Shown here piece by piece: positions 41,747-53,844 of a DNA stretch of 64,000 nucleotides. Numbering within the stretch: the first letter of the stretch is position 1; each line of letters begins with the position of its first letter. This DNA comes from Cricetomys ansorgei (taxonomy: Eukaryota > Chordata > Mammalia > Rodentia > Nesomyidae), in contig JAMJFZ010003581.1 in NCBI GenBank assembly GCA_026225945.1, forward strand, positions 11,939,001 through 12,003,000, in the 5' to 3' direction. Below the pieces are notes generated by a model that saw only the letters and a program-made list of their open reading frames with translations, ran no database searches and was not told where the DNA came from. Both the position numbers and the translations under genes were made by a program.

Positions 41747-43889
41747 GGACGATATAGATGGACAGACAGATATAGATATCTACAATAATTAACAAAATCT
41801 GTTGTGAAAGTTGACAACAAGGAGCTAATATTCCTTATGATAAAAGAATTTTCAAACAGGAATATGAAAATAGCAAAGAACTATACTCATGACCTAAGTA
41901 TATGTGGCCAAGTATACCTGTTCTCCCAACTACTAAACTTAAATTTTCTAAGACTATCAAAAGCTAATATATGGATTCCGTTTACAGTAAAAGACAAGTT
42001 TGGGTTGCTTTTCATACACTTTTAATACACTCCAATCTATTTCATATTCATTAATCTTGAAGTTATTTTCTATGGTATAAGCAAGAATATGAGTTGACAC
42101 ATCTGTGTCGATCCAACCTATCCTCCCAGCCATACCTCCACTTCCTTGTCTCCAGGGTCTATCCATGTAAATCCCATTGACTGTTCCATCCATGTCTAGT
42201 CCTCAACCTGGCAGATACAATCTAGACCCCATACCCAAAGCCCTGGCCGAGTCTGGCCTCCTCTTCCTGAACTGCAACCAAATTCTGGTCTTTTGACAGA
42301 ACCTTTCCTACCTGCTCACAAACTACATGACCCTCTCATGTCACATCCAACTTTTCTACCCAGCCAGATGAACACCAACACTCAAGGCTTGAAACAAGAG
42401 GTACATCTTAAACAGCAACTTAGTCCTCTCTGTCCTCCCGACTTCTTTCTACTCAAGCCATTTCTAACGTCTAGGCATAAAATGTTCAGCATATCCACCT
42501 TTCTGCTCCAACCTACTTTATACATATCAGACTTAAAATTATGAAGTTGATAAGCTCAAATCTCAATACACAACACTAACAACATGAAAGAATAAGGCAG
42601 CACTCCCAACATCCACCACTGTTGTAGAAATGTTTGCCAATGAAAATTATATAGATGAACCCCAAGACACAAAATTTAAAAGAATAAACGTAAACTTCAA
42701 CAAAGATTTCAAAGAAAGCAAAGATAAAGAAACAGTTCGATAAAATTAAGAAGAATATACATTTGAGTGATGCCTGATAAAACAAACATAAGGCTGATAG
42801 AAATGATAAAGACAATTCAGTACTTCAGAATGGAATTCAATCAGGAGATAAAAACACTGAAGAGCACCCACACTGAAATAAAGATGGAACTAAATATTAT
42901 TAACTAAAGTAAAAACCTCAAAGGAAAGTCTTACAAGTAGAATGAATAAACAGAAAATATAAAATATCAGGACTCAAAGATAAAGTTGTGAATCAAAACT
43001 AAATAAGGATTATGAAAAATTTTAAAAAAGCAGGAGATATACCAGGAAACATAAGATACCATGAAAAAAAAAGGAACTTTAAAATTAAAGACATAGATGA
43101 AGGAAAAGAATTTGTCAAACTAAGGAAAGACACACCCATACAAATACAGGAAGCACATAGGACATCAAATAGACATGACAAGAATATCACTACAGCATTT
43201 TATAGCTAAAATACAAAGAATACAAAACAAAGAAAGTGCATTGAAAGCTCAAAGAGAAAAAAACAAAACAAAACACAAGTCACCCTTCAGAAACAGCTGA
43301 TTTCTCAATGGAAACTTTAAAGGCTAGAAGAGTCTGGTGCAATGAATGCCAAGTCCATAATAGACTATGATTGCCATCTAGAATAATAAACCAAGCAAAA
43401 TTATCTGTCGTAAGTGAAGGAGAAAAACATGCCACAATTAAAAAGAAGCCTAAAATACTTATATCCAGCATACCAAATATGAAGACAATACAGGAATTAA
43501 TATTTCCAGCTATTGAGCTGGAAACAAGAGGAGTGAGTATAGTAGAGAGACTTTATGGGGGGAAACAAAGCAATGATGACTAAAACATAAAGTGCACTAT
43601 AACAACAAATCAAAAGCAAGCTGACCACAATTAACACACATGTCAATAATAACTTTAAATATAAATGGGCTCCAATAGCCAATAAAAAGACACAGGCTGA
43701 CTAAATAGATCAAAAATCAAAAAGCTGTCTACAAGAAATTTGTTTAACCTTGAAGATATGCACCACCTTAGAGTGAAAGGCTGGACAAAATACCACAATC
43801 AAATAGGACCAGGAAGCAAAAAGGAGTTGCTATCCTAATATGTTATAAAATAAACTACATGAAGTAGAGTCAGATAGAAAAGATCAATT

Positions 43890-44185
43890 ATTAGATATAG
43901 GTTTTATTGATTTTTTAATGATTTACTAGAAGCACTGTATATAATGCCTATTTGCAAACATAACTTCACTTGCTACATGGAGAAATAGCTGAGACAATGG
44001 GCCATCGTCCTTAAAAATCTGCTGACTGCCATAAATCTTGCTTGCTTGACTACTCCATCTTGTGGTTTTAAAGTATAAAATAAGAATATAAATTGGACCC
44101 AGGATTGAAGCCTTTTAGGATCTATCCTGGCTTTGGTCCGCAGTTGGTATCTCTTCTCTTCTAAGCTCAGTGGTGTCAGAGTGCT
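43890..44185. other. Non-L1 segment inside the L1
   Basis: L1 homology stops after about 43890 and resumes at about 44190, where the next L1 block would follow after a deletion. The segment has TGACTACTCCATCTTGTGG, TATAAAATAAGAATATAAATTGG and CTTTTAGGATCTATCCTGGC, so it could be an LTR fragment. No duplication or second copy was found. Confidence 0.4.
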
Positions 44186-44632
44186 TATTCCAGAAAAATT
44201 TCCAAACAACCATACATCAAATGGAATTAACAGACTATTCCATCAATACAAAGGAAAAACACATATTCTACTCAGCAGCACACAGAAACTTTTTAAAAAT
44301 AAACCATATCCTGGGGCACAAAACAAATTTTTACAAACTCAAAAAGATTGAAATCACTCCTTGTAGCCTATCAGATCACAATACAATAAACTTGAAATCA
44401 ACAACAAACAAATCTCTAGTAAATTTGGAGACTAAATGACACATTACTGAAGGATGAATTAGTCAAAGAAGAAATCAAGAACGAAATAAAAAAATTTACT
44501 GAAACAAAATGAAAGTGAAAAACAACATGACAAAACCTCTGGAACACATTAAAGCAATCCTACGAGAGAAATTTATAGCTCAAAAGTGTCTACATTAAAA
44601 AATAAGAGTACAGATAAATGGCTTAAGGAAGA

Positions 44633-44634
<2 letters not shown>

Positions 44635-44682
<48 letters not shown>
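44635..44682. repeat. (GT)n microsatellite, 24 units
   Basis: A perfect GT run inside the ORF2 remnant; the CVCV frame is its shadow. Confidence 0.97.
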
Positions 44683-44685
<3 letters not shown>

Positions 44686-45189
44686 GCTTAGAACAAGAAG
44701 TCAACCACCTAAACAAACCCATGACAAAAGAGAACAAAGAAACAGTAATAGAAAAGTCTTCAAGTTTAAAAAAAAAAAAAGTACAGATTCAGATAGATTA
44801 ACACCATAATTCTACTAGGTTTTCAAGGATCTATAGTCAAACCTTGGTAAACCATTCAAAAAAATAAAAACAGAAGGAACATTCCTAAATTCTGTTTATG
44901 AGACCAGTATTTAATACTAAAACCAAGTAAAGACAAAACTGTAAGCCAAGATCTCTAATTAATACAGACTCAGAAATACTCGTTAAAATATCTGCAAACA
45001 GAATACCGGGATACATCAAAAAGATTATCCACAAAGACCAAGTTGGCTTTATCCCTGAAATTCAACGATGTTTAAAACAAATGCAGGTAAGAAAATTTAG
45101 TAAATCACATAAATTGGCATAAAGACAAAAATCACAAGGTGCAGTAAAAGCCTTTAACAATATGCCTTCATGATAGAAGTTCTAGAGAC

Positions 45190-45610
45190 TTGTGCTAGCT
45201 AGTTTCACCTTAACTTGAGACAAGGTAAAGTCATTTTGGAGGAGGGAACCTTAACTGAGAAAATGCTGCCAAAGATTCAACTGTATGGCATTTTCTTAAT
45301 TAGAATTTGATGGGGGAGGACCCAGCCCATTGTGGGTGGCGCTATCCCTGGGCTGGTGATCCTGAATTCTATAAAAAAGCAGCTGAGCAAGCCATAATGA
45401 GCAAGTCAAATCAATAAGCATCGCTCCTCCATGGCTTCTGCATTAGCTCCTGTCTCCAGGTTCTTGCCCTGTTTGAGTACCTGTCCTGATTTCCTTCAGT
45501 AATGGATTATGATGTTGAAATATAAGCCAAATAACCCCTTTCCCTCCCCAGCCTGCTTTTGGTCATGGTGTTTCATTATAACAATAGTAATCCATTTAAG
45601 AAAAGGTTGT
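45190..45610 (+). mobile_element. Rodent medium-reiteration repeat (RMER-like)
   Basis: GCTAGCTAGTTTCACCTTAACTTGAGAC, AACTGAGAAAATGCTGCC, GGGGGAGGACCCAGCCCATTGTGGGTGGCGC, GGGCTGGTGATCCTG, CTGAGCAAGCCATAATGAGCAAG, CCTCCATGGCTTCTGCATTAGCTCCTG, TTTTGGTCATGGTGTTTCATTATAAC. This is the most complete of the family's copies in the window. Confidence 0.8.
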
Positions 45611-45634
45611 AGAGCTAAAGGTGTAGACAAGATT

Positions 45635-45745
45635 TGCACCAGTCAATTTGGAGAAGAGTTTGAGCCAGAAAAGCAAGTAAGTTGAATCAGCTAACCAGAA
45701 GAGTCAATTGAGTTCAGTGCAGCTCTGAGTTCAGAAGGAGACAGC
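45635..45745 (+). mobile_element. Fragment related to the CAGTCAG-rich LTR-like repeat
   Basis: ACCAGTCAATTTGGAGAAGAGTTTGAGCCAGAAAAGCAAG resembles parts of 2782-3610 and 51001-51775. It then continues with GAGTTCAGAAGGAGACAGCCAGAG. Confidence 0.45.
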
Positions 45746-45749
45746 CAGA

Positions 45750-46300
45750 GTTAGCTTGACTAACATTCTTTCTACCTTAGAGCAGCCATGCTGCTGGATC
45801 AGAAATCAAATGTCAATCACACAAGCCCTGGCAGGTGATCCTTTCCCAGAGCAGCCTTGCTGCAGGATCAAGGATCAAGTGTTCCTCTACAAATGCTCAC
45901 TCAGATGATGTAATAGTGAGTAAATAAATAGCCTAACAGAAATTAAGTAAGAGTTTATAGGATGGTTTTCTTTACTGTTACGTTAATTTATAAGTAAGTC
46001 ACACTGGATCTTTGAAGTCATTATTAAATAGCCCAAAGCTTGGCTGATTAAAATCCCAAATGCTATAGATTCACATTTTGCCACTCACTTTACAATTGGT
46101 TGACACCACTGAGATAAAAACAGGCATCACCTGGTCCTTGTTAGCAAAGTCATTTAAAAATAAAAAAAAAAAAAAAAAAAAACAGAAAAACTCTAACTTT
46201 TCTTGCCAATCTATACAAAAGCCTTTTTCTGGGTCTAAGGAGAAGGCTTGAGGATTAAGAGCATTTGCTGATCTTGAAAACCAAAAGCTTCTAATATCAA
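45750..46300. other. Unique or unclassified sequence with a tandem phrase
   Basis: AGAGCAGCCATGCTGCTGGATCAG and AGAGCAGCCTTGCTGCAGGATCA are 65 bp apart, a local duplication probably inherited from a repeat. An A20-type run lies at about 46160. Confidence 0.4.
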
Positions 46301-46304
46301 TATA

Positions 46305-46321
46305 GACAGGCAGGCAGACAG

Positions 46322-46374
<53 letters not shown>
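46305..46374. repeat. (CAGG)n(CA)n compound microsatellite
   Basis: CAGG/CAGA units followed by about 25 CA units. Minus-strand CVCV frames are shadows. Confidence 0.97.
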
Positions 46375-46376
<2 letters not shown>

Positions 46377-46379
46377 TTG

Positions 46380-47625
46380 TCATCAGCACTTAATTTCACT
46401 GAAGCTATTCCTGAACAAGGTAAAGGTGTCATCTTTAAGTTTGCCCTTAAATGAGAAACTCTCCTCCCTTTGCCACTAAAATCAGAGGGAGGGCAGTGGG
46501 GGGGGGGAAGTCAAGTGAAATCTTTGCATTTTACTTATACAGTTGAATCAGGCCTGGTCTTGGAGAAAAGGCACCTTCTTCCTGTACAGGTTTGAAGGTA
46601 TCAAGTTAGCTCTTAAATACACCAGTTCAGTGAGAGAAAAATTTCACAGCATTTTTTCCAGCTCTAAAAGTTTAAGCTTTCAGAAAGTTTCTGAAAAGCT
46701 AGTAATGTCACAAATTATTACATAATAGGCAAGCTTCATAAATCAAAGAACATTTAAATACAATATGAGGGCCATGTAAAAATCAAGGATGATATGCCAT
46801 AAAGTAATAATTAAAATTCACCAAATTACTAAGGTTGGTGGAGGAAAAAAGCTAACCAATTGAATTCTCAAGGATCCTTATATTTTATGAAAAGAAAAAA
46901 ACTATTTTAATAATAAGAGTTTGAAAGTATTTCAAGGTAACATCTGTCTATACTTGACACAAATTACAAAAAAAATCTGTAGTTAATCTTTTAAGTCTAT
47001 TTAATTAAAAATATACATATATAAACATGAATGAGCTATGGTATGTAACTAACAACCTCTACAATGTTCCTGTTTTAAAAGGTGTTTCCATTTTTCCTTC
47101 AATTATTTTCTCTTGAGACAAAATTAAATTCTCAATAAAAGATGGCATTCCAAATGAAGGAAAAACATTCTAATATCATATAATACTTTTCTTATGATTC
47201 ACAGATTAAATAAAGCTTTTACAGTGATATACAGAAAAAATGAGCATCTATACAATGTCCCTTACTACAATGTCTTGACAATATTAACATACAGTAAGAA
47301 TCTGTCATAACACTAGTTAAGTGTAAGGTTATACTGGTCTCAGTTAATAAAAGTTAGCAGAGATTGTAAACAGAGAACTAAAATAGGCTACAAGTAGTGT
47401 GTAGCCATTCCTCTTGGCAAAGGAAATATGTATTTGTATACACTTATGTATATGTATTTGTTCAGAGACAAGTAGCAGTAGCAACACATATTTTTGCATT
47501 CAAAGTACATAAAGCATAGAAAGTATAGGGTTTTCATCAGGTTCGAGAAGGAGAAAAGTCAATTAACAGGCATACCTTATGGAACATAGTCAAAGATTCC
47601 ACAAGGGAAATCAACAGAACACTTT
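46380..47625. other. Intron-like unique AT-rich stretch
   Basis: A G-run lies at about 46498-46508. No further repeat or exon was recognised. Confidence 0.4.
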
Positions 47626-47629
47626 TTTG

Positions 47630-47745
47630 TTGTTGTTATTTTTGAGACAGGGTCTCACTTACACCCTGGCTGTCCTGGAACTCCTTATGTAGACCAGGCC
47701 AGCCTTAAACTCACACAGATCTGCCTACCTCTGCCTTCCAAGTAT
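47630..47745 (-). mobile_element. B1 SINE
   Basis: Inverted B1: GAGACAGGGTCTCACTTACACC, GGCTGTCCTGGAACTCCTTATG, AGACCAGGCCAGCCTTAAACTC, AGATCTGCCTACCTCTGCC. The left monomer end is missing. Confidence 0.9.
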
Positions 47746-47749
47746 ACCA

Positions 47750-49535
47750 GGAAAGAACATACTTAAAAGGAGGTAATTGTGCTTACTCTACACAGTGAAT
47801 CTTTCCGAAACTATATCAAACTGCAAGTCTCAGCATTCAACACACTAAATGCCTCTGGCAGCCACTTACCTAATTCCACATGGCCTTAAGAGTCAGCTAG
47901 AAACACATCTACCTGTGCATTACACCAAAGTCTTGTATAACTCCATTTAAAGCATAAATACCATGAATAAAATGATTTGTTTTCATTAGTCTCTCTACAT
48001 TTTCAAAGAACAGAGGACTTGAATAATTCATAAATAGTATAGAAGAACTTGAAGAAAACTGCTCAGTTAATTAATAAAAATCAATACACTTCAGTATAAT
48101 TCCCAGATAAAATGATCAATTGAACTATACTTGTTCTGTAAAAGCATAGAAGTTATACTTATTTGAGTTACATTATTTGAGCTAAAGAATCTGAGATATC
48201 TACTATATTGTTTTCAGTAACTATCATAAAAATATGGCAAAAACCACTCATTTACAAATGTGCAATGAAGACACTACTGTAGCCACTGAGCCTCACTCAG
48301 AAGTAAATTCAACAGGCAAAGATTTTAACTCTGTGTATCACAAGGTGAACTGTCACTACAATAGTTCATGTTATACTGAAATGTACTATTTATTCTCAAA
48401 CTGAACTCTTAAAATTCTCCCACAAGATAACTAGATGACTAGTTTATTTCCCTAAAACACAAAATTGTTTTTAAAATGCCAGCCTTGAAGATCATAAAAT
48501 AAACAGAATAAGGAGGAAATAGTCTTACAGTGCATGTAAATGTGAGATGATATTAGGCTATATTTAATCACCAGTTCAAACAACAACCTGATCTAACCTT
48601 TGATAAGTAAAATAAAAGTTCAGAATAATTTAACTAAAGTAAACATTTCCTTTTAATGCTAACTAATTGTAGTTAAGAGTTGTAAATATAAAGAAGGGAG
48701 ATGATGAACAAAAAGGATAAGAAAGGGTGAAAAAAAAAGTTTTTAATTAAGGATGAGAGCTAAAACTATTCATTGAAATATGATTCTTTTCTATGAAAAC
48801 AAAGGAAAGGGAACAGTAAAACTACTTTATAAGAAACATTATAGGGGTCTAAACAGGTCGTGCTTTCAGTTAGTAAACAGACACCTGACTACCATGAGAA
48901 CAAGAAAAATGATGGATATACAATATGAAATGCAAATTATTAACAATAAAGCTTTACATAAATAGTACTGTCCAAAGAACTTCACCTATATTGTACAGTC
49001 TGCAAGGGAACAAAAACTAGCTTTATGAGTTCAGGTGGAGAATCTTAAATAACAAAATGGCTTTTGGTCTTCAAATGGCAAACAGCACAAAAATACAGAC
49101 AGTATGAAGAGGAAGAAAGAACAACTAAATAAGGTGGGATGGAGGGAGGAAGAGGTAGAAAGGGAAGGAGGAAATAGTGATATACACTGCTCCTTTGATC
49201 ATCCCAACCATCTAGTGGGTAAAAAAGATATCAGTCACTATTTTAGAAAACATGTTAGACGAATCTAGAAAGTTAGATACATGAATGAAGGAGAGAAACA
49301 GGCAGTACATGGAAATGTGAATGTTATATACATCAAAACTAGCAAAATACATAAGTTGGAAAATACAGAATGTACAAAATTATGAATTAAGAATTTTAGA
49401 TGAAACTGACTAAGGATGTAAAAGATTTTAGGATACACTCAGCTATCATATTTACAATGGTAGAATGTACCTGTACTTCCAGTGACTCCAGGAACTGCTA
49501 GAGCCCACAGGTTTTTTTGTCTGTTTCTTGGGGGG
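47750..49535. other. Intron-like unique AT-rich stretch
   Basis: No element was recognised apart from a GGAGGGAGGAAGAGG purine tract at about 49140. Confidence 0.4.
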
Positions 49536-49539
49536 TTTT

Positions 49540-49690
49540 TTGCTTTGTTTTGTTTAGACAGCATTTCTCTGTTGTAACTCTGGCTGTCCTGGAATGCACT
49601 CTGTAGACGGGCTGGCCCTGAACTCACAGTGATCCATCTACCTCTGCCTCCCAAGTGCTGGAATTACAGGTATGCACCACCACCACCGCC
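49540..49690 (-). mobile_element. B1 SINE
   Basis: Inverted B1: AGACAGCATTTCTCTGTTGTAAC, GGCTGTCCTGGAATGCACTCTG, GGGCTGGCCCTGAACTC, TGATCCATCTACCTCTGCCTCC, CAGGTATGCACCACCACC. Confidence 0.93.
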
Positions 49691-49694
49691 CATC

Positions 49695-50995
49695 GAACCA
49701 ACGAGTTTTAAGAAATTTATCTGTGAACACAGTGAAGGATACAAAGCAAAAATTATGAATGTACCGTACCCTTAAAAAATAATTCTGGAAATCTGCATTT
49801 ATTGTGCTATTATGTATTTTAGAGTATCTATATAAAAAATAAGTTGATATGATTAAAAACTATGAATAATCATCAATAAAGCATTTTAATATTAATAATA
49901 CAAAATGGAATAAGAATTAAAAATTAAAATGTACTGATAAAAATGTGAAAAGCATATTAAAATCATAAAAACAGAATGTAGTATGACACATTTATTTAGT
50001 AAAAATACAAACATATAAGCTAACTATAGACTAAAATTTCTGGGAAACAAGAATATAAGAATAAATAAGAAAGAGATTCTGTACTTTACATGTACGAGTA
50101 TATTTGTTGCTTGTTTTAAATGAATATAACTTCCTAAGTATAAAATCTTTAAATGAGTGCTGAATTAACTATATTTGGGAAACAAAGTTATGAATAAATT
50201 CTATTCTTTGTCATATAATTCATTATTTTTCATCATTAAATTTTAGTATTATTCAACATATGCACTTTGGTAATTATACTAATGTCTCTGGTACGTGTAA
50301 TGACACTTAAGGCATAGATACTCATAGAGATTCTCAATAATGTTCATGATCTGTTCACATCCACCCTAATTTTCTTTTTTGGAATTCTGTATTAATTTGG
50401 CAGTTACAATCACTGTTTGCTTCTCTTTTTTCTTTAGTAACTGTATCAGTACCTCTCTTAGAACATTCCTTTCCCTAAAACCATTTTCTTTTAAATCACT
50501 AATCTGTTTTCATTTCCAGACATCCCTGACTTGCTAAACATTATTGAATAAGTAAAAATGTACCCATCTGAGTAGATGCCACTAAATCACCTTGGGCACT
50601 ACTAAGTGCTCCTCTAATGTTCCACTTTCTCAGTAATGAATTCTAACCTCATTCTTTTCATCCAGTCTCCTAAAATGAATAAATTCAGAAATGTTATCCT
50701 GTAGAAGCCAATCACAATATTTCTGCTTCTACTGAAGAAGAAACAACAGAAAGTGACTTTTTCCTTTGAGAGAATTAAAGGAGGAAAGCATCCCCTAAAG
50801 AGAAAAGTCTGCCTATCACCTTTCTTCTTTACCCTGTCTACCATTACCTTTCCTACAGAAGGGAACTCTGAAAAATATTCCGTAGACATTAGTAACCTAT
50901 ACAGCTTGTTCAGGCTCCATATCATTTAATGTGGTTAAATGATAGACAAATTGGTCAAACTTTTGGTTTAACCTAGTTTCTTCAAATGAAAATAG
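49695..50995. other. Intron-like unique AT-rich stretch
   Basis: The minus-strand 103-codon frame at 50614-50925 lacks a recognisable domain and paired splice sites, so it is not called a gene. Confidence 0.4.
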
Positions 50996-51000
50996 TGAGT

Positions 51001-51775
51001 TGTAGAGGAATAGGCCTGTGTGAAAGCTAGGAATGGTCTTTACTCCAGGGATCAATGTGAAGGGATCACATTCAGAGGCCTTTGTGGTCCAGATGGAATG
51101 TACAAAGAATGTTAAGAATTTTGGTACACACCTTTAATCCCAGTATTCATAAAACAGTGACAGCAAACATCTTTAATCTCAATATTCAGAAGGCAGAGGT
51201 GGTCCACACTTTTAATCCCTAAGACAGAAACAGTATGTGGAAAGAAACACAGGAAGCAGTTACACAGGGCAGTATGAGGGGAGCAGTCTGAAGCAGGCAG
51301 ACAAAGGAGAAGATATAGAGACAATGAAGCAGGCAGTCTGAAGCAGCAAGATAAGACACAGAGGCAGTTCAAAAAGAGTCAGTATCAGAAGGGAAAATTG
51401 GGTCGGTTTGTAGCCAAGCAATTCAGTTCATTCTGAAGCAGTCAGAGAATCAGCTAGAATCAGTCAGAATCAGAAGAGTTCAGTCAGAAACAGTCAGTCA
51501 GCTCGGAAGATCAGTTTGAACCAGCAGCTTGGAGAACAGTTTGAGCCAGAGCTCCAAGTGAATTGAACCAGAAGAGTGAGAGTTCAGAAAGAGCTAGTTG
51601 GTCGGGGTGGCTCAGTAAGCAGAGGGGGCTTAAAAGTTCTAAACTGTTCGGGGGCTAAGGCTAAAGCCTTCTAGGTTCAGGCTAGCAGCTTAAATGTTTT
51701 AGATTGTATGGAGGCCAAAATGTTCAAGGGCTCCAGGATAGAACCGGTAATTGAATTAGCTAGAGAAAATACAGG
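51001..51775 (+). mobile_element. LTR-like repeat rich in CAGTCAG-type motifs, copy 2
   Basis: It starts TGTAGAGGAATAGGCCTGTG and is collinear with 2782-3610. A B1-like CACACCTTTAATCCCAG phrase occurs within it three times in varied form, and the centre is a degenerate array of CAGTCAGAA / AGAATCAG. The minus-strand frame at 51112-51372 is a shadow. Confidence 0.65.
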
Positions 51776-51779
51776 CTTT

Positions 51780-53745
51780 GAATGTGACTAAATATCTATG
51801 TCTACAGTGAGTAAACATTACACAGGTTTCACAAGACCATTAAGCACTTAAAAAAAAATAACAATACTGACTAATAATCAAAGAACACTAGCTATACTGA
51901 TGGTCCAATTACATTACCGATAGTCTGGTGATAATAAGTATCTTTACTCACTGAGCTTTCTCACCAGGTTTAGGGACCAGAATACCTATAGTTTCTTAAA
52001 AAAGCAAGTAGAAAGTATTTTATCTCAATTATTTGTTAGGGTCTAAAAATCCATCATATTTTTATTCTGAAGTTAATTTTACTTCAACAATCTGATAATC
52101 CTAAAATCTGTGTTTCCAATACATCTTTCTCTTCTACTTTTTATTCTTGAAGGGAAAAGATAAGGTTCTCAGAGTAAGGATGGTAAATCTTGAATAACAC
52201 AATGGTTTGCAGCCCTCAAACAGGGCACATAGCCTACATAAACAGATTAGAAAATATATCTCAGCATATCTGTGATACTTGCATTTCAAGAGGGACACTT
52301 AAAGTGCTGACCGAAATTTTTCACAAGCTTTTTAGGTAAGTGGTGATTGTCCCTAATAATCTGACCATAAACTACGATAAAGTTCTAGCTTATTCAAACC
52401 AAATTTGTGTTTTATGAGAAAAAAGGGTGGAGCAAATCTGAGCCATCTCTTTCATTAATTAAAAACCACTACGCTTTATAAAATCTATTGTAGTCAGACA
52501 CTGCTAGTATGAAACAGGATGAGATAAATTTACTAACAAAAGTACAGTCTTTTCAATAAGCTAACAAGTGCTGATTCTTACCAGCCTTCTCAGCTATGAA
52601 AGTGAATTACAAAAAAAAAAAAAGTTCCTTAGCTCTTAAACTTAGATTTTGATTTTTTGCAACATTATTCTGTTTTGTAAATTATTCTAAGAATAACCTA
52701 ATTCTAACAAATTTGTAATCCTAAGAAATATAACTATTTCTCTCTTTCTAAATTATATATGCAAAATGAATATATATTTACATTTCACTTTATTTGAACC
52801 TTTAAGAGATATGCCTTCTAGAGTTTCCAGTGATTCTCTCTTTAATCCAGATAACCAATGTCAATAAAATATTTCCTACAGCATGTGATGATATTATATA
52901 CAGAAATGAGAAGGGGAGGTAAATGGGTCAGTAAGATCCTTTTGTAGTCTTTCTGTAAAGAAACAACTTAGTTAATAAACCAAAAGAATCAGCTATCTTG
53001 ATATGTTAAGTAATGTTCTTCATTCTAAAATTAATATAACTACACAGAATTGAATAGCTTACATTAAAAAACTTTTCATTTTTCAGGTTACAAAAATAAT
53101 TTTTCTAACACATAAGAGGGAGAGGAATTTAATCACAAATCAATGCTATAAACTGAAAATGCCCATAGTCTGTACATTAATGGAAAACTAACCCAACGAG
53201 CAAAAAGATAATTCTCTGGTTGGCATGCAGGTCTGCTACCTGATTCTTATTAAATTATTATGGCTAAAAACAGAAAGTTTGACTTAGATACAAATAAACA
53301 TTTTCCTTTTACCTACTGCTTTTGGCAGTGCTTGCAAATCTGTACAACAAACTATCCTGTCCTTATCTTTCCGTAAGATACTGGCTTTTCTCCTAAGACT
53401 TCACAGTGCTTTAAGACAGCATATCTGATACAACATTTCTGCTTCTTTCTAGCATAAACAAGGCAAAGAGAAGGCAGAGAGAAAGAAGAAAATGTTGGTT
53501 TTATAAGTGTGAGAATCTAATCTTCATGAACACTGAAATTAATTATATACTATACACCATTTTGCATATTTTTCTATGTAGGTAGCTGACAATCTCAATT
53601 CTAACTCACTTTAAAGGAACTAACTTACTGCACGGTCATCCACTCAGTACCAGTGAGAGAGAGTCATCGCCAACAACAGAGGGATCAGACTAATGTAAAT
53701 AAGAGTACAACTGAAAGCCCAGCAATTCAAGGACCCAGGCATTGG
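51780..53745. other. Intron-like unique AT-rich stretch
   Basis: No transposable element was recognised. Chance splice-like pairs occur at about 52582-52593 and 53610-53680 (see rejected items). Confidence 0.4.
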
Positions 53746-53749
53746 GGGG

Positions 53750-53840
53750 GGACAGATAGCCCTGGCTGCTCTGCGATTCCCTATGTAGACCACGCTAGCC
53801 TTGAAGTCATAGAGACGTGCCGTCTCTCGTCTAGAGCCCT
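53750..53840 (-). mobile_element. B1 SINE fragment
   Basis: GATAGCCCTGGCTGCTCTGCGATTCC, ATGTAGACCACGCTAGCCTTGAAGTCATAGAGACG are an inverted, diverged B1 core. Confidence 0.7.
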
Positions 53841-53844
53841 AAGC

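Larger units (their letters stand above)
42200..45185 (+). mobile_element. Decayed L1, sense orientation (5' UTR, ORF1, ORF2 pieces)
   Basis: ORF1-like sequence runs from about 42560 (TGTTTGCCAATGAAAATTATATAGATGAACC, GGAAAGTCTTACAAGTAGAATGAATAAAC) to 43560 (CAGCTGATTTCTCAATGGAAACTTTAAAGGC, the conserved ORF1 C-terminal region). ORF2 starts near 43640 (ATAACTTTAAATATAAATGGGCTCC, an endonuclease start). It resumes at 44200 with GGCATATTCTACTCAGCAGCACACAGAAAC-like endonuclease sequence (SDHNTINLK motif region). An RT part follows at 44830-45180 (CAAAGACCAAGTTGGCTTTATCCC). Stops and gaps are present throughout, so it is dead. The block 42200-42560 may be its 5' UTR. Confidence 0.8.

Noticed and set aside
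47850..47890. Donor-acceptor pair at CTTACCTAATTCC
   Set aside because: The 27-nt interval has a stop in every frame.
52582..52593. 12-nt minus-strand microexon with good acceptor and GTAAGA donor
   Set aside because: A second equally plausible 12-nt pair occurs near 58350 and others arise in repeats, so such pairs are expected by chance in 64 kb.
53610..53690. Minus-strand exon-like segment with strong GTAAGTTAG donor
   Set aside because: All three frames contain stops before the donor; at most a non-coding exon, without support.
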